Below are positions 13,031 through 25,593 of a stretch of 64,000 nucleotides of DNA, in pieces. How positions within the stretch are numbered: the first letter of the stretch is position 1; every line of letters begins with the position of its first letter. The notes beneath the pieces were generated by a model. That model worked only from the letters and a program-made list of their open reading frames with translations, had not been told where the DNA came from and made no database searches. Origin of the DNA: Channallabes apus (Eukaryota; Chordata; Actinopteri; Siluriformes; Clariidae); NCBI GenBank assembly GCA_030522415.1, contig CM060107.1, positions 53,579,218 to 53,643,217 on the forward strand, given 5' to 3'. Both the position numbers and the translations under genes were made by a program.

Positions 13031-13671
13031 CTTGAGACGTGAATACGCACAGCATCTGCTGGTCGGCTGGTTGGGGGGGTGGGGGGTATTTGGGTGCGAA
13101 CACGATTTACAAAATGGATAAAAATGAAAAATTTCTTTATTCTGCACTGTTGATGTTCCCACGTTAAATAGTGTTCTCTTTTTTTTTTTGCTTCCGCAGG
13201 CCTGATCCTGGATCCTAGATACCATTTCACTGTTTTTCCTCCTCTACACACACACACCTTAACAGATTAGATGAATCAGGTGTGCTCGAAGTGAGTTGAA
13301 TCGAAATTGAATTGAATTGAATAATTCAGAAGTAGATACTGCCACCTGGTGGAAAAATCTTTATCACAATGCTTCGAGACGCCACTGAAAAGAGTGTGTT
13401 AAAATTAGCATTTAATTCCATTTTTTTTTATTGTTAAAAAATATTGGAAATTAATGAATGTTAAAGACTAGATGTAGATTTCCCCCCAATTATATAAAAG
13501 TCGCAAACATCTCTCACCATAACGGTGATGTACTGTGTGTTCTTTCACCTTTCTATTGAAACCAGCGTTTACCTTTTCCCCTACACTACTAGCGCTTCTC
13601 TTCTATTGGTTCAGACTACACGGCCCAGCCTTCACTCCCTATGTGCCAGTGAGTCAGTGACCCTGTCACCA

Positions 13672-13948
13672 TTCATTCATTCATCTTCTATACCGCTTTA
13701 TCCTCTATTCAGGGTCGCGGGGGACCTGGAGCCTATCCCAGGACACTTAGGGCACTAGGCGGGGTACACCCTGAACAGGGTGCCAATCCATCGCAGGGCA
13801 CACACTCATATGCACATTCACACACTACGGTCAATTTGGGAACGCCAATTAGCCTAACCTGCATATCTTTGGACTGTGGGAGGAAACCGGAGTACCCGGA
13901 GGAAACCCACCAAGCACGCGGAGAACATGCAAACTCCATGCACACAGA
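13672..13948 (-). mobile_element. DANA-like SINE with 13-bp target-site duplication
   Basis: A minus-oriented copy with TTCATTCAT end repeats on the left and the conserved SINE body. GACCCTGTCACCA flanks it at 13659-13671 and 13949-13961, showing a clean insertion. The tRNA-like head is truncated. Confidence 0.88.
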
Positions 13949-14204
13949 GACCCTGTCACCAGTTCAACTTTTTTTTTTTCCTTTCTTGGATAACTCTTGG
14001 TATGTTCTCCTGCAGACCTTCTCACAGTAGCTAGATTTTCAATATGTCATTACAATGGTGGCTGGAAGAGGGTGGGGTATATCAGACAGCAAGTGAACCC
14101 TTTTTTCCTGCAAGCATCATTACAATTTTCAAATTCTCATTACAGTCCGATCTAATGGAAGCGCTACTATAGATCAAAATGATGAAAAGATTAATATATG
14201 TTTA

Positions 14205-14312
14205 GATAGAAAGGTGTCAGAACACACAGTGCATCACTGTTATGGCGCAAAAAGGGGGGAGCACTCAATATTAGACAGGTGGTCATAATGTTATGGCTGA
14301 TCAGTGTGTGTA
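14205..14312 (+). mobile_element. Terminal fragment of a DNA transposon, probably Tc1-like
   Basis: Matches from memory a common teleost repeat end (GTGCATCACTGTTATGGC, CAGGTGGTCATAATGTTATG, GCTGATCAGTGT). It is followed by a short (GATA)n tract. No partner end was found. Confidence 0.4.
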
Positions 14313-15013
14313 TAGATAGATAGATAGATAGATAGATGTTTTGTTTTAATTATATTTCCTATATTTTCTAACATGTTAATAATAAATTGTTTAATAACCT
14401 TATGACTCATAATAATCAACTTATTCATGACAGAACCCATCGTCTCATTCAGCATTCAAAGCTAACTGCATTCAGGGTGTAATTTTCAGTCACAAGATTT
14501 ATGTCATTCCGCCTTGAAATCGTTCGTATGAAACAATTTACCCGTATCAAAAACCCCAACCCAGCTCGTAACGTCCCCTCATGATATAATACTTCTGCAT
14601 GTTTTAATAAATTATAAGGTGTCTCAGGTTAAATTATGTAAAGGTGCCTGTTTTTCACGATCAGTTTTACCATAATTTTGCTTAAATTACTGCTTTCTAG
14701 CAGACTCTGCAAGCAGACATAAAAAAAAACAATTTCATCATGTTATGATGATATATAAGTACATGCCTCATTTTATCTATATTTAAAAACATCAATCTTT
14801 ATAGTTTCATTTTAAAATTACTTTCTTCTATTGTAAGTTATTCATCAGTTACAATGACTAAAGACGTGTGTGCAGTGCACACTACTACAAAATACTTTAC
14901 AAACTACAAAATACTTTACTTATATAGATCAGGTTTCTCATATACAGAATGCATTAAAGAAATTAAACCTACACATATAAATAAAAAATGTCATTTTTTT
15001 TATAACATACTAA

Positions 15014-15322
15014 CCCAGAATGGTAGCTTAGTGGCTAGCACTGTGGTCGTGCATCTCCAGGGTCCGGGTTCGATTCCGTGTGCATGGAGTTTGCATGTTC
15101 CCCCCCACGCTTGATGGGTTTCCTCCGGTTACTCAGGATTTCCTCCCACAGTCCAAAGACATGCGGATTAGGCTAATAGGTGTTCCGAAATCCCCCTAGT
15201 GCGGGAATGTGTGCGTGAATGTTGACCAGAGGTCCTACCACAGTCGTAAAATGGGAATAAATGCAATGGTGATCACCGTTGGCCTCATTAGACCACAGAG
15301 GTTCCTAGATGGATGGATGGGG
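15014..15322 (+). mobile_element. DANA-like SINE with 10-bp target-site duplication
   Basis: tRNA-like head (GTAGCTTAGTGGCTAGCACT, GGTTCGATTCC) followed by the conserved body. AACATACTAA occurs at both 15004-15013 and 15323-15332. It ends in a short GGAT repeat. Confidence 0.85.
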
Positions 15323-15396
15323 AACATACTAAACATTCACATGTATAATAATGGAGCTACCATGATGGAGCACTAGAAGACGTTCATACCTGCAGT

Positions 15397-16009
15397 CAGA
15401 GGTGGAAAGAGTAATAGAATGTTTGTACTGAAGTAAAAGTACTGTTACTTTAGTGAACTTTTACTGAAGTACAAGTAAAGTTACCCTTATAAAAATCTAC
15501 TCAAGTAAAAGTAAAAAGTAGCTCATTAAATATTTACTCAGAGTAAAAGTTACTTTTTCTTTTTTAACAGAGGGGGGGGGGGGGTTGGGGGATGGAACAC
15601 ACTCACATAATAAATCTGTTGCCTTTGTTGTGCTTGAAATCAAATTGGTGGTTTAAATATGACCAGGGGTTTGCTTCATAAGAATTTGTTGGCGTTTCAC
15701 TTTCAGCTGTGTCTGCATCATTCTTGTGAATTTAGCGCGTTTGTTCTCCATCAATCAATCAGTGGTTTCCGGGGTGCGATTTTTTTCCTTCCCCGTTTTA
15801 TTATTTGTATTATTTTTCATTTTCATTCATTTATTTTTCACTCAGTAGTGAATATGATTTAAAATGTAGTGATGTACAATACTTTACACATGCTTAAATA
15901 AAAGTAAAATTACAGATTTTAAAAACTACTTTTAAAAGTAGAAGTACACAAAAAAATCTACTTAATTACAGTAACGCGAGTAAAAATAATTCATTACTTT
16001 CCACCTCTG
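15397..16009. mobile_element. hAT-type MITE (613 bp)
   Basis: Terminal inverted repeats CAGAGGTGGAAAG...CTTTCCACCTCTG. The interior is rich in AAAGTA/TACTTT motifs and has no transposase. Flanking octamers CCTGCAGT and CTTGTAGT match at 6 of 8 positions, consistent with a decayed 8-bp hAT duplication. A poly-G run is at 15572-15584. Confidence 0.8.
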
Positions 16010-19000
16010 CTTGTAGTGATTGCGGTCAAGTGAATAGGGGCCGTGTAAAAATTACATTACTCCGTAAAAATGTAGGAAACGCAATCATGGTATAGGGTTG
16101 CTGCTAAGTAAACAACGTATAAACATTTATTCTGATTTCACTGATGAAATTTTTTGATAAATCACATATCTGCTAAGTTCAGTTAGATTCAGCCAACACC
16201 AAAGAATCAAAGTTGCAAAAAGCAAGCGTTTTTATTTCATCCTTCCTTCTTTCCTTGTGTGTCAAACATATTTATATATGTACTACCAATGTAATAAAGT
16301 GATGCACAATATTGAACATATTATATTTTTCTGTTTTTGATCATGCTTGTTATTAAAATAGGCATTTAAAAAGTAATGTAAAGCAGGTTAGGAATTAATG
16401 GGTAAAGGCAAGTAATTGTGTAATTTACATGCTTCAAAATAGAACAATAATAAAACAAATAATAAAACAAAGCAAATACTAGCAAAATTGTGGCAAGCTA
16501 ATTTTTTTGTTGCACATTTGCTGAAATCTTACTGCAAACCTTTTATTTCTGTAAGGGTGTACACTCTTTTTATCAAATTGGTCATGAGTGAAACTGTGAT
16601 TCCTTCGCAGTCGCTGTTAATCATCGGCAACGCAACGCAACTCTATTCATGTTGATATAGCAGGTTTTTAATTTGAATCAAGTAATACAATTAAACATAG
16701 TCAAAAATCCATAGATTCACAGAGCAAATAATGAGGATACATTTTGAGTGATATGCATTTAAAATAAGAGGGACAAAATCAGTGCTTTAATTGAACTGGT
16801 AAAAATTAAAGACTACAGTGAGTGTGGTATAATATGAGCACTGAGAAGGCATAAGCGTTCAGCTAGCACTGAGCTGATTAGGGTGTACTACCTATAATAC
16901 AGTTTCAGCAAGGTCCAATTAATAACATCAATAAATTCAATCAGTGAACATTAGTGCTCTTATTAGCCCAAGTTTCATGTAGACTTTTGTTGATTCTGGA
17001 AATCCCAAGTCCACATGGCGATAGGGTTTTTAATGAAGGTGGAAACAAACATTTAAAAAAAATAACTGCTGTTAATGTTCAAGTGCTAAACAGAAAAATC
17101 AAATATTCCAAATGTTGAGCAGCTAACAGACCAGAGATGTACAGCAAGTTCTACAGTAGCTCACCAGTTTAGCACGGTACAAAACACACGGTTAATGCAT
17201 TTTGATGCAGTTTGTATGATGCTGAATTGGCAGTTACAGGCTAAACTTCAAAATATCTTGGCTGATTGACTACATTTGGTGTTAAGGAGAACACTGTGTA
17301 CTTTATGTTACACAGTTCGTTTAATAGAACTGACAATATATAGAATCATATAATAATGAATAATGTTTATTATAGGATGGGGTTTTAAAGAAAATCCAGA
17401 AGCAAAACTGCTTGGTTTTATATTACAAAATCATGCTATTTGTTGTCAGATCGTTTTGTTGCTGTTGTTGCAAATCTAATTTTTCAAATATTTCTGACGT
17501 TTACAAACAAATCTGAAAATCTCAATTTACTTATTGCGTTAATGCTTTTTAACCTAAAAAAACAACCTGATGCTGAAACCAGCTTTAAACACATGAGCAG
17601 TTATTTTTCTGAATGTAAAAATACACTGATGTATTTGTACTCCTCCAAGACAAAAAAAAAAAACCATCATTTTACACAAAAGTAGATGAACTTTTAATAT
17701 AATCCTACATATTTAGCCATGATATCTGATTAAACTGCACACCATTATATTAAAATATTGTTAATATCTTGGATCCTTTAAAATATGGTCTATTTCCCTA
17801 TTTCTCATTAATGAGTCAGTTGACATGCTTGGTTTGTCTAAATAGTAAACTGTGAGAAAAAAATAATAAAAGTACAGATAAATTTATAAATAATATAGTA
17901 ATAATATTGTAAATCATGATAAAAGATTAAGCATGATTTATCGTAAACATTTTGTGTCAGGATATGCCTACCCATTTATTTCATTAATTGGATATTAATG
18001 TGAGGAAAAGAAAACCAAATGAAAATGCAAGAAAACTAAAGGCCGTTTCCTAGTTTTTGTTTTAAAGGCAGCGTTTAAATGATCCAACTTCATTGATGGC
18101 AATGAGAACAGGCACTCCAGTGACAAAACATAAGAACAATTCTGTACTTACTGGCACTTCCTATAAGACTGAGTTAGTTTCTCTACCTTCAGTGACAATT
18201 AATACTTTCATACTTGAAGAAAATAGTTTGAGTACATACGAGAACGTTTTATCATTCCAACCATAGATGTTGTTCGTGTGGAGTTAAATCAGTAATAATA
18301 GATTTCAACTAAAGACTAAAGCTGGACAAACACTGCAGGAATGTTAGGATGTTTTTTGTTTTGTTTTGTTTTTTACATTTCTAGCAAACTATACATAGAA
18401 ACATTTAATTTAAAAATATTTCATGCTGTCAAAAGTTACAGCACAATTTTTTGCTAGTATTTGTATATTTAGTCAATTTTGCTAGATTTTTTAAAAAGAA
18501 TTGTAATTACTGTAGGTGAACGTTTTCACCACTAGCATTTTCGGTGTACATAATCAAGCTTTCCATCCAAATATCTCACTTTTTCTGTTGTTGGATTTTT
18601 TTATTTTTTTTGGTTATCTATAAGCTATTTTTTAAAGTAAAAAAAAGTTTTTTATTTAGGTTCCTTCTGCGATGATACACAAGTTTTATTTTTTCAATCA
18701 AATGTCTCCTGTTTTTTAAGTGATTTACACTAGAGCATAGAATATGACTATAAAATTTGTGCTTTAAACTGAAATAGTTAGAAATAACTAAATTTCAGCT
18801 CAATGATGCATCTGAATATATGAAATCAAAATAACTGAAAGTGGGTTCTAAAATGTTCTGACATTCTTACAAAAATTTGAATATGAATTTCACTAGCAAA
18901 ATTTGACATGAATTGTGTCACCAAAATTTCAATATAGTACAGTGCAGAAGTCTTCACAGCCTCTACCCCTGCACCATTGTTCATATTTAAGTAAATTAAA

Positions 19001-19412
19001 TTATGCAGATGAAATGAAATAAAACAGGAATAAAAGTCTGACAGGTTCCAACGACTCAGCATTCAGCATCAGCAGTTTACTAATCACCGGCCTGATCATC
19101 TGTCTTCATCTGTACCTGTTTCTCACTGGTTCAGGCCTAATGTTAGAAACTTTTTCATGCTTGAATGATTCACAGAAATGAAAATGAGAAAGAGAAAAAG
19201 TCCTTCTGGACGCCTGGAGCACTAGTCCACAAGACCTGGCTCTTTGGAAGCAAACTGTGAAGAAATGAGGGCTGGATCAAGACTACTGTGTTTATCAAAA
19301 ATCCTTTTTATTTTTAACTGAATTTTGATTTTAAATGCAAATTCTTGTGGCATAAATATCCCAGCATTGTTGAAAAGTTTTAATGCTTAAATTTTTGCCA
19401 GCATGAACTATT
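16010..19412. other. AT-rich DNA, no repeats, beyond the assumed lin28b 3' end
   Basis: Unusually free of microsatellites and SINEs, with no coding signal. It may include a further extension of the lin28b 3'UTR: a miR-9 7-mer match on the minus strand sits at 19241-19247. Only short ORFs occur. Confidence 0.45.
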
Positions 19413-19777
19413 TTTATTAAAAGAGAAGCCATATTGTTGTGCCAGAAAACATAGTCCTGTAGACTAACTAAAGGAAAACTGATTTTCAAATGAATGTTAA
19501 AATTTAGTTTAAAATGAATGTTAAAATTTTATACAAATTTTATAAAAAAAAAAAAATCCAAAACTTTTTTTTTTAGCATCCATGTAGCATATGTCCAGCT
19601 TTATACACAAAACACACAGGTCAATATTTTCTGTATAAAGACATGTTTTACTGCAAAATGGCCAAAGCCTGATATTATCAGAAATGAATGCAGTGCTCTG
19701 TCTGATTTTCTCCCCACCTACACAGGCTCAAAAACATCAGGACAGAGCCTCACACGGGCCGAGATGAACAGAGAGAA

Positions 19778-19785
19778 TGAGGTAG
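19778..19785 (-). promoter_or_regulatory. let-7 8-mer seed match, distal
   Basis: The minus strand reads CTACCTCA, the second full 8-mer in the putative 3'UTR. By chance about 0.08 such 8-mers are expected per 5 kb. Confidence 0.55.
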
Positions 19786-19931
19786 GCTTTTGCTGTAAAC
19801 AAACGTATTATCTTACCTAAATAAAACATTCATATACAAGTATGACAGAAAACAAAAAACAAAACAAAAAAAGCAAAAACCCCATGAAACGGAAAAAGAG
19901 ATCGCAACTGCATGTCTATGTATAACTCAAA

Positions 19932-19938
19932 GAGGTAG
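19932..19938 (-). promoter_or_regulatory. let-7 7-mer-m8 seed match
   Basis: The minus strand reads CTACCTC, about 150 nt from the distal let-7 8-mer. Confidence 0.4.
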
Positions 19939-20072
19939 TTGTTAAAAGCTCAGTACACGTGTTGTACTGCAGGTGTGGAAAATCAACAGTGATGAGGTTT
20001 TCGCGTTGAAGAAAAAAAAAAAACGGCGCAGTCTTCCCAAGAGAATACGATCAGTTCAGTTACTCCATTCGT

Positions 20073-20080
20073 TCCCTGAG
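20073..20080 (-). promoter_or_regulatory. miR-125 (lin-4 family) 8-mer seed match
   Basis: The minus strand reads CTCAGGGA. lin-4/miR-125 control of lin-28 is ancestral in animals. The site is about 4.5 kb after the stop, so it matters only if the long 3'UTR is made. Confidence 0.5.
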
Positions 20081-20340
20081 AGAAGTTCATCCTGAGAGGA
20101 ATCGTGGGTAAAAAAATATGCAGTATAATAAAACTGTGCTCTCTCAGATTGCAGGTTTTTGTGTGTGTTTTTTCAAATGATTAAATAGACCGCACACGTG
20201 AACACGGAGGAAACATAACAACAAACGTGGGCTCGGTACACTGCGTGCCACATCAGTGTCGGACCATCAGTTTGTTTCATTTTGTTTAGTGAGCATAACG
20301 TAGAACTTCCACACTTTAAATGATTTCTGCACAGTCATCA

Positions 20341-20348
20341 TCTTTGGT
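20341..20348 (-). promoter_or_regulatory. miR-9 8-mer seed match
   Basis: The minus strand reads ACCAAAGA. miR-9 is a reported regulator of LIN28 in vertebrates. It lies in the distal cluster with let-7 and miR-125 sites. Confidence 0.45.
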
Positions 20349-21467
20349 ATACACGTCTATACCAAAATAGAGTTTTATAGTTTAAAAACCCAGTGCGTAT
20401 ACCGTATTCTCCAGGAGACGGACATGTTAATCTGAAGATGAAGAATTACGAAAATCAGGAGAACATTCATTCACTAGCGAGCAGCAAAGCTAGCTAGCTA
20501 AGTAATCGGCTGCTCGGGTTTTAGCTCGTTATTATTTTTATTACTAGTCTAAACTCCAGAAATCAAACTAGTCTCTTCCTGTGTATCGAGTGAAAACATG
20601 CTAGACTTGCAGCTAGCTAGAGCCTACAGTTCTTCAAATTCTTCTAGAGATCTTTAAGTGGCTAGCCAGCTTCAGTGTCAGGACAGATCATAGTGACCTG
20701 GTAAAAACTAGCATTGTTGTATTAAACTAGCATTGTATTAAACTAGCATTGTTGTATTAAACTCTTTGACTTTTTGCTTTTTGTTGTTAAAGTTGTTGTA
20801 AAATGTACCACAAAACTAGTAGCTAGCTCGGGTATAGAAAGAAAGTTAGTTAGCTCACTAGTTTAAATAGATTTGGGGAAAATATGCTACATCAGATGGT
20901 TAAGACAACTGAGTTAGCTAGCTAACTGAATTAACTCCTAAGCTCCAGCTAAGTACTAGTCTTATAAGCTTACATTAGATATTCCATTTAGCATTTTTTC
21001 AACAAACAGCTGAGTTATACTTTAAGCTAGATAGCTGACTAAGCTGGTACTAAGGACTTAGCTAGGTACTAGCTTCATGATTCGGAAGCGTCAATCAATA
21101 GGTCATGCTAAGCTAGCTAGCTGAAGTACCATGTAAAGGTATGGACAATGTGCCATGTTATTTGGATAAAAAAAATAAAATTTAAGCTAGCTAGCTAGAG
21201 ATGTCCTGGTTCCAGGTGGCTACTAGTCTTTGCGGGTTTTTCTTATCCATGATAAGTTTCGGGAAAAAAAACGGGATATGATTTTGTAGTTTTTTACGAC
21301 ATCGGAATGCAAACATATAGAAGAGCGCGTGCTGCTGTAGTAGCTCTTTTAGTACGTTAATGTTTACAATTCCTTAAACAAAATGATCTTTGTAAGCTTC
21401 TGTAGACTTGTATCGCTATCTTAGCACAAAGGTAACACCAGGGTCCATTCCCTCACCAATAAACACG

Positions 21468-21474
21468 TGAGGTA
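21468..21474 (-). promoter_or_regulatory. let-7 7-mer-A1 seed match
   Basis: The minus strand reads TACCTCA within the putative lin28b 3'UTR. It is weaker than the 8-mers and could be chance. Confidence 0.4.
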
Positions 21475-21682
21475 CATTCCCAGAAAATACGGTATACGGT
21501 GCCTTGTTTGATTTGTTGACACACAAGATTTTACAAAAGGTTTATGCAACCGGCTGTGAGTTCAACACGTTTTTCACATTCAGTGTGGTCAGAGAAGAGT
21601 CATCGTTTTTTTGTTTTATGTTTTTGCGCCAGTTCAATTGATTATGAAAAGCAGCACTGTCTTTCTCCCTGCGTCAAAACAT

Positions 21683-21725
<43 letters not shown>

Positions 21726-24289
21726 AGCAAATACTCCTCTCCTGACTATGTGTTAAGAGTGACAGGATGGAGTTAGTGATGCGTCAGAGTCCCTCGCTAG
21801 GAATATTAACGAATAATACATCAATGTCAAAGACACAGTAAGCAGTGTGTGAGCTCTGTTGCCCCTTCACACACTTCATAACAGTCCAGTTGTTGTTTTT
21901 TTTTTACAAAAAAAGCTACTTCATGTTTGAGATCCCAAAGGCATAGAGTTCACTGAGTAAATTATTCCAAAAAGGTGAAATCAGCGATAATTCGAGGTTT
22001 GATTAAGAGTCTCGGAAATAAATCTGCACTAGTATTAAGTCGTTATTTCAACAAATATCCTGTGCGAGTTAGCATTGTCATCTTGTGGTGAACGCGGACA
22101 TGTTTGAAAACATAATTTATCCATGTGTTGTTGTGAAAAGTTAGGCAAAATTAAAAATTTTCGGTTTTCACGTTCGGGAAAACATTCGGAAAATCGAGTG
22201 CTGTGAATGTGCTAGGTTAATACTTTGTGCTTGGAAATTTTTCATCTGAAAACATAATATTTAACTCTGCTTTGTTGGCGTGATCGCTGTTGTGTCCGGC
22301 ACTACTATTACCATCCCCTGCGGGTGTAAATTTGTGGTAATATTCGTGCGATCGTTGTGCTTAAGCTTGCTTTTGCTTTACTGCTCAATACGCGTTCTGT
22401 TAAAGCTATTATTCAGGTGTTTACTATCGCCACCTACTGGGTTGGCGTGCCTATATGAACGCTTCAGATATCGTTTTTGCGTTGCCGTACAAACTACTTT
22501 TTCAATATCTGTATACATCAGGACAAAGATCCCAAGAGACGCCGTTAGCTAGCTAGCGTGTGTTTGCTGTGTTGGCTGTTAACTAATGACAATGCTAGTC
22601 CCTGCGCGTGAATTTGAATGAGATTACATGCTATTTGGCTTTGACTCAATGCCATCACTAGAAAAAAAACTAACAACGTTATCTATCTCGATTTTATATA
22701 CATAACTCTCAATACTTTCATATAATCTTTTAAGCACATATATTAACATTTATGCAGCGGTCCCGTCGGCCACTACGCGAGAATAGAAAACAGACGTAAA
22801 ATGTCTCCGTCTTGCTCATCATAAGTCTCAGAAGCCAGGAATTTTGGACTTTCCATGCTAATTCTGAGCTAATGTCAAGGAGATGCACACTCACAGCAAC
22901 AGATTAGCACTCACGCACACACACTTTGGCTATGTTCACACTGCAAATTTAAAGCTCAAAACAAATCAAAATGCTCCCATAACAATCTTTATAACATGTG
23001 CAAAAGCCTTTATTTAAGTTTTGCCTTTAGAATATATTTGCTAATTAAATTGTAAATGGAGGAATTTCTACTTTTCTCAGTACACGGGTCTGGAAAAATA
23101 AATGTAAATGTTTTTAATTTGCATCGTAAAACAGGCCACACACCAAGTAAACAAGGAAAAGGCTACGAATGTGATCTTAAACTATTTTCGATAATGGATG
23201 TATAGAAATATTTGACATGAACTTTGACCTAATTAGGCAACTGGTGCCAACTTGAAATTTAATAAATTTTTATGACTTTTTTTTGTTTTACATTTTATTA
23301 CATTATTATTATTATTATTATTATTATTAATTACGCATAAATTAAAAAAAATTATATTACACAATGAAATGCGTGTTTTTTTTCGCCATTTTATTTTCTC
23401 TCGATTAGATTTCTTAAAATTACATTTTACATTCACAGATCGCTGCTCGGGTTTTGTTGCTTTAATGTTAGAAAATCAAAAGGAAGAGAAAACATTCTTA
23501 CTGAAAATCTGATTTTGGACTACAGAAAAAAAATGTACATTAAAATAAACAAAAGCAACTTTAAACCACACCTTCACCAAAAGCAACCAAAGATACTGTG
23601 GTTAGGTGCAGATTTATATGTAATAATATACTAAGTAAAAATGCAGGTATTTGTTTAACCTTTACCTGCAGTGTGAACGTAGCCCGAAGTTAATTCCACA
23701 CAAAAAAAGGGGAGAATTTATTCTTTACTTTGATTTGTCTTTTTTTTTGCTAAGTTGATGATTCGGTTCATTTTCATGTCGTATTGTAAGCGAAGGGCTT
23801 TTTAAAAATGTTTACAAGTGATTGTCACATGATCAATTCCAAGATGGGGCAATTTGACTGCTTTGTGTTGGGTCCGTAAAAAAAAAAAAAAAAAAAAAAC
23901 CTTTCAACCGCCAAAATGATGTGAAGACTTTTTTTTTTTGTTGTCTCATTTTGTTGCCCACTTTCATAAAGAAGAAATGCCCCCGAGTGTGTTTCTCGAA
24001 GCGAGCTGTATGCTATGATTCAATGATCTGTAGCTTCAGCGTTAGCGTTAGCATTAGCATTAGCGTGTAACCGATGTGCTCGGTCAATGATCGTGCTTGT
24101 TCAAGTGGAAGTGAAGGAATGTCAATGTAAAAAAAAAAATTTTTAAAAAGTTGATTGTAACTTCGTAACTCTTCATAGTAGCAGTTTGATCGAAATTAGC
24201 AGCTCGAAGACGTCATGAGGTTTATGTGACGATGACTATGAATTTGGATTCACATTCACTTCAGTGTCTCACAGCAAATCTCCTAACGC

Positions 24290-24327
<38 letters not shown>

Positions 24328-24472
24328 TCAGTTACCCCCTTGATAACCTGTGCCATAGTTGCATAGAGGGCAAATTAGTCGGGGTTCCATCTCACACACA
24401 CATACACACACTGGCCGTTGCCATAGCCATAGCTGCGCAGGAAGCGAGGACCTCCCTTGTTCCTCGAGCGTG

Positions 24473-24480
24473 TGAGGTAG
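24473..24480 (-). promoter_or_regulatory. let-7 8-mer seed match, 91 nt after the lin28b stop
   Basis: The minus strand reads CTACCTCA, a full 8-mer let-7 site, at the very start of the lin28b 3'UTR. let-7 repression of LIN28 transcripts is established; use of this site is inferred. Confidence 0.65.
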
Positions 24481-24570
24481 ACAATGCTGGATCCAGGCTC
24501 TCTCAGAATGAGGTTAAAGGTCAGAGTTTAGAGGCGAGACACAAACACACACACGCACGCACGCACGTGG

Positions 24571-24805
24571 TCAGTCTCGCGGCGTCCTCCAGCGCTGAGA
24601 GGTGGGAGGCGTGTCCTCCGGAGATGAAGAGTGGGTGTCGTCTCGGGGCTGCCGGGGATCCTGAGAGCTGCAGGGGGATGGCGCCCCCCTGTGGGGACAC
24701 TGGGCCACCATGTGGGTCACGCTCTGACAGTAGTGGCATTTCTTTGGCTGAGGCGGCAGACTGCACTCTTTAGCGTGGTGGTCTAGACCTCCACAGTTAT
24801 AACAC
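24571..24805 (-). CDS. lin28b: lin28b coding exon 4 (two CCHC zinc knuckles, stop)
   Basis: 235 nt encoding residues 125-201 and a TGA stop at 24573-24571. Both knuckles follow C-X2-C-X4-H-X4-C. The tail is Pro/Ser/Asp-rich and ends QRWRTPRD. The acceptor is a composite (CT)n(GT)nTAG microsatellite at 24806-24838. Confidence 0.96.
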
Positions 24806-25537
24806 CTACACACACACACAGAGAGAGAGAGAGAGAAGAATGATGAACGTCTGGCTCTGAATTCAAGCTAGTCACAAATTGCAAGATCATAGAAATACAT
24901 TTGATATAATTCGTTTGCGTTTCTATGGAAACCGTTCGCTCACAGGAGCTTGTATACCGGGGCTCGAAAAACAAGAAGGCTTTTATTTAACCCGTCTGGG
25001 AGTCTCAAGTGTTAGCGCTGTATAGGCATCTGATGTGAAAGTTTACATTTCTGAGATTCTTTCGAACGCACTCCGTAAACGTCACGCATCCGTACACGTA
25101 AACGTATAAAATGTGAGAAATGTCATTGGACAATTGTAATCTTAATTTCATGGCCAAAATCATATGCGATATTTTCGCTTCAACACACCGCCACACCACA
25201 TTGCTGATTGTTTTCCTGTAATAGCACGACACTGAGTGTTTTGTTGTTTTGCATTCTGCTAAGCTTATTAGCATATTGTAACAGTAATCTATCGTATATT
25301 AGTATTGGGTTATACAGGGGATACAGACGGTGCCTGTGCATGCATTTACATCCAAATCTGACACGTCAAATCTCTATCTGATGATTGGATCCTAAATCCG
25401 ACGTCACAAACGTACTGTAACGCAGCGCCGTTTCTGTCCCTACACGCGTTACCATGGAGCCTGCGGTTGCCACGGCGCACAGTGCAGTGACATCACTGGC
25501 GACGTCTAAATATAGACCAGCAGAACAGATTTCGTGT

Positions 25538-25593
<56 letters not shown>

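Larger units (their letters stand above)
19413..24570 (-). other. lin28b: Putative long 3'UTR of lin28b
   Basis: No exon or ORF of interest follows the stop. Within this span the minus strand carries four let-7 seed matches plus miR-125 and miR-9 8-mers, as expected of a lin28b 3'UTR; mammalian LIN28B 3'UTRs are likewise several kb long. The distal end is a guess: AATAAA hexamers (minus) occur at 19413-19418 and 19307-19312. Shorter isoforms are possible, for example AATAAA at 23717-23722. The span also holds (CA)n tracts at 21683-21722 and 24293-24326 and a CTAGCTAG-rich stretch at 20480-21200. Confidence 0.5.

Noticed and set aside
22280..22552. 90-codon plus-strand ORF with hydrophobic stretches
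   Set aside because: It lies antisense within the putative lin28b 3'UTR, has no recognisable domain, and its length is within chance.
24039..24065. GTTAGC/ATTAGC hexamer run resembling an interstitial telomeric repeat
   Set aside because: Only four units, with C in place of the required GG; not the vertebrate TTAGGG repeat.
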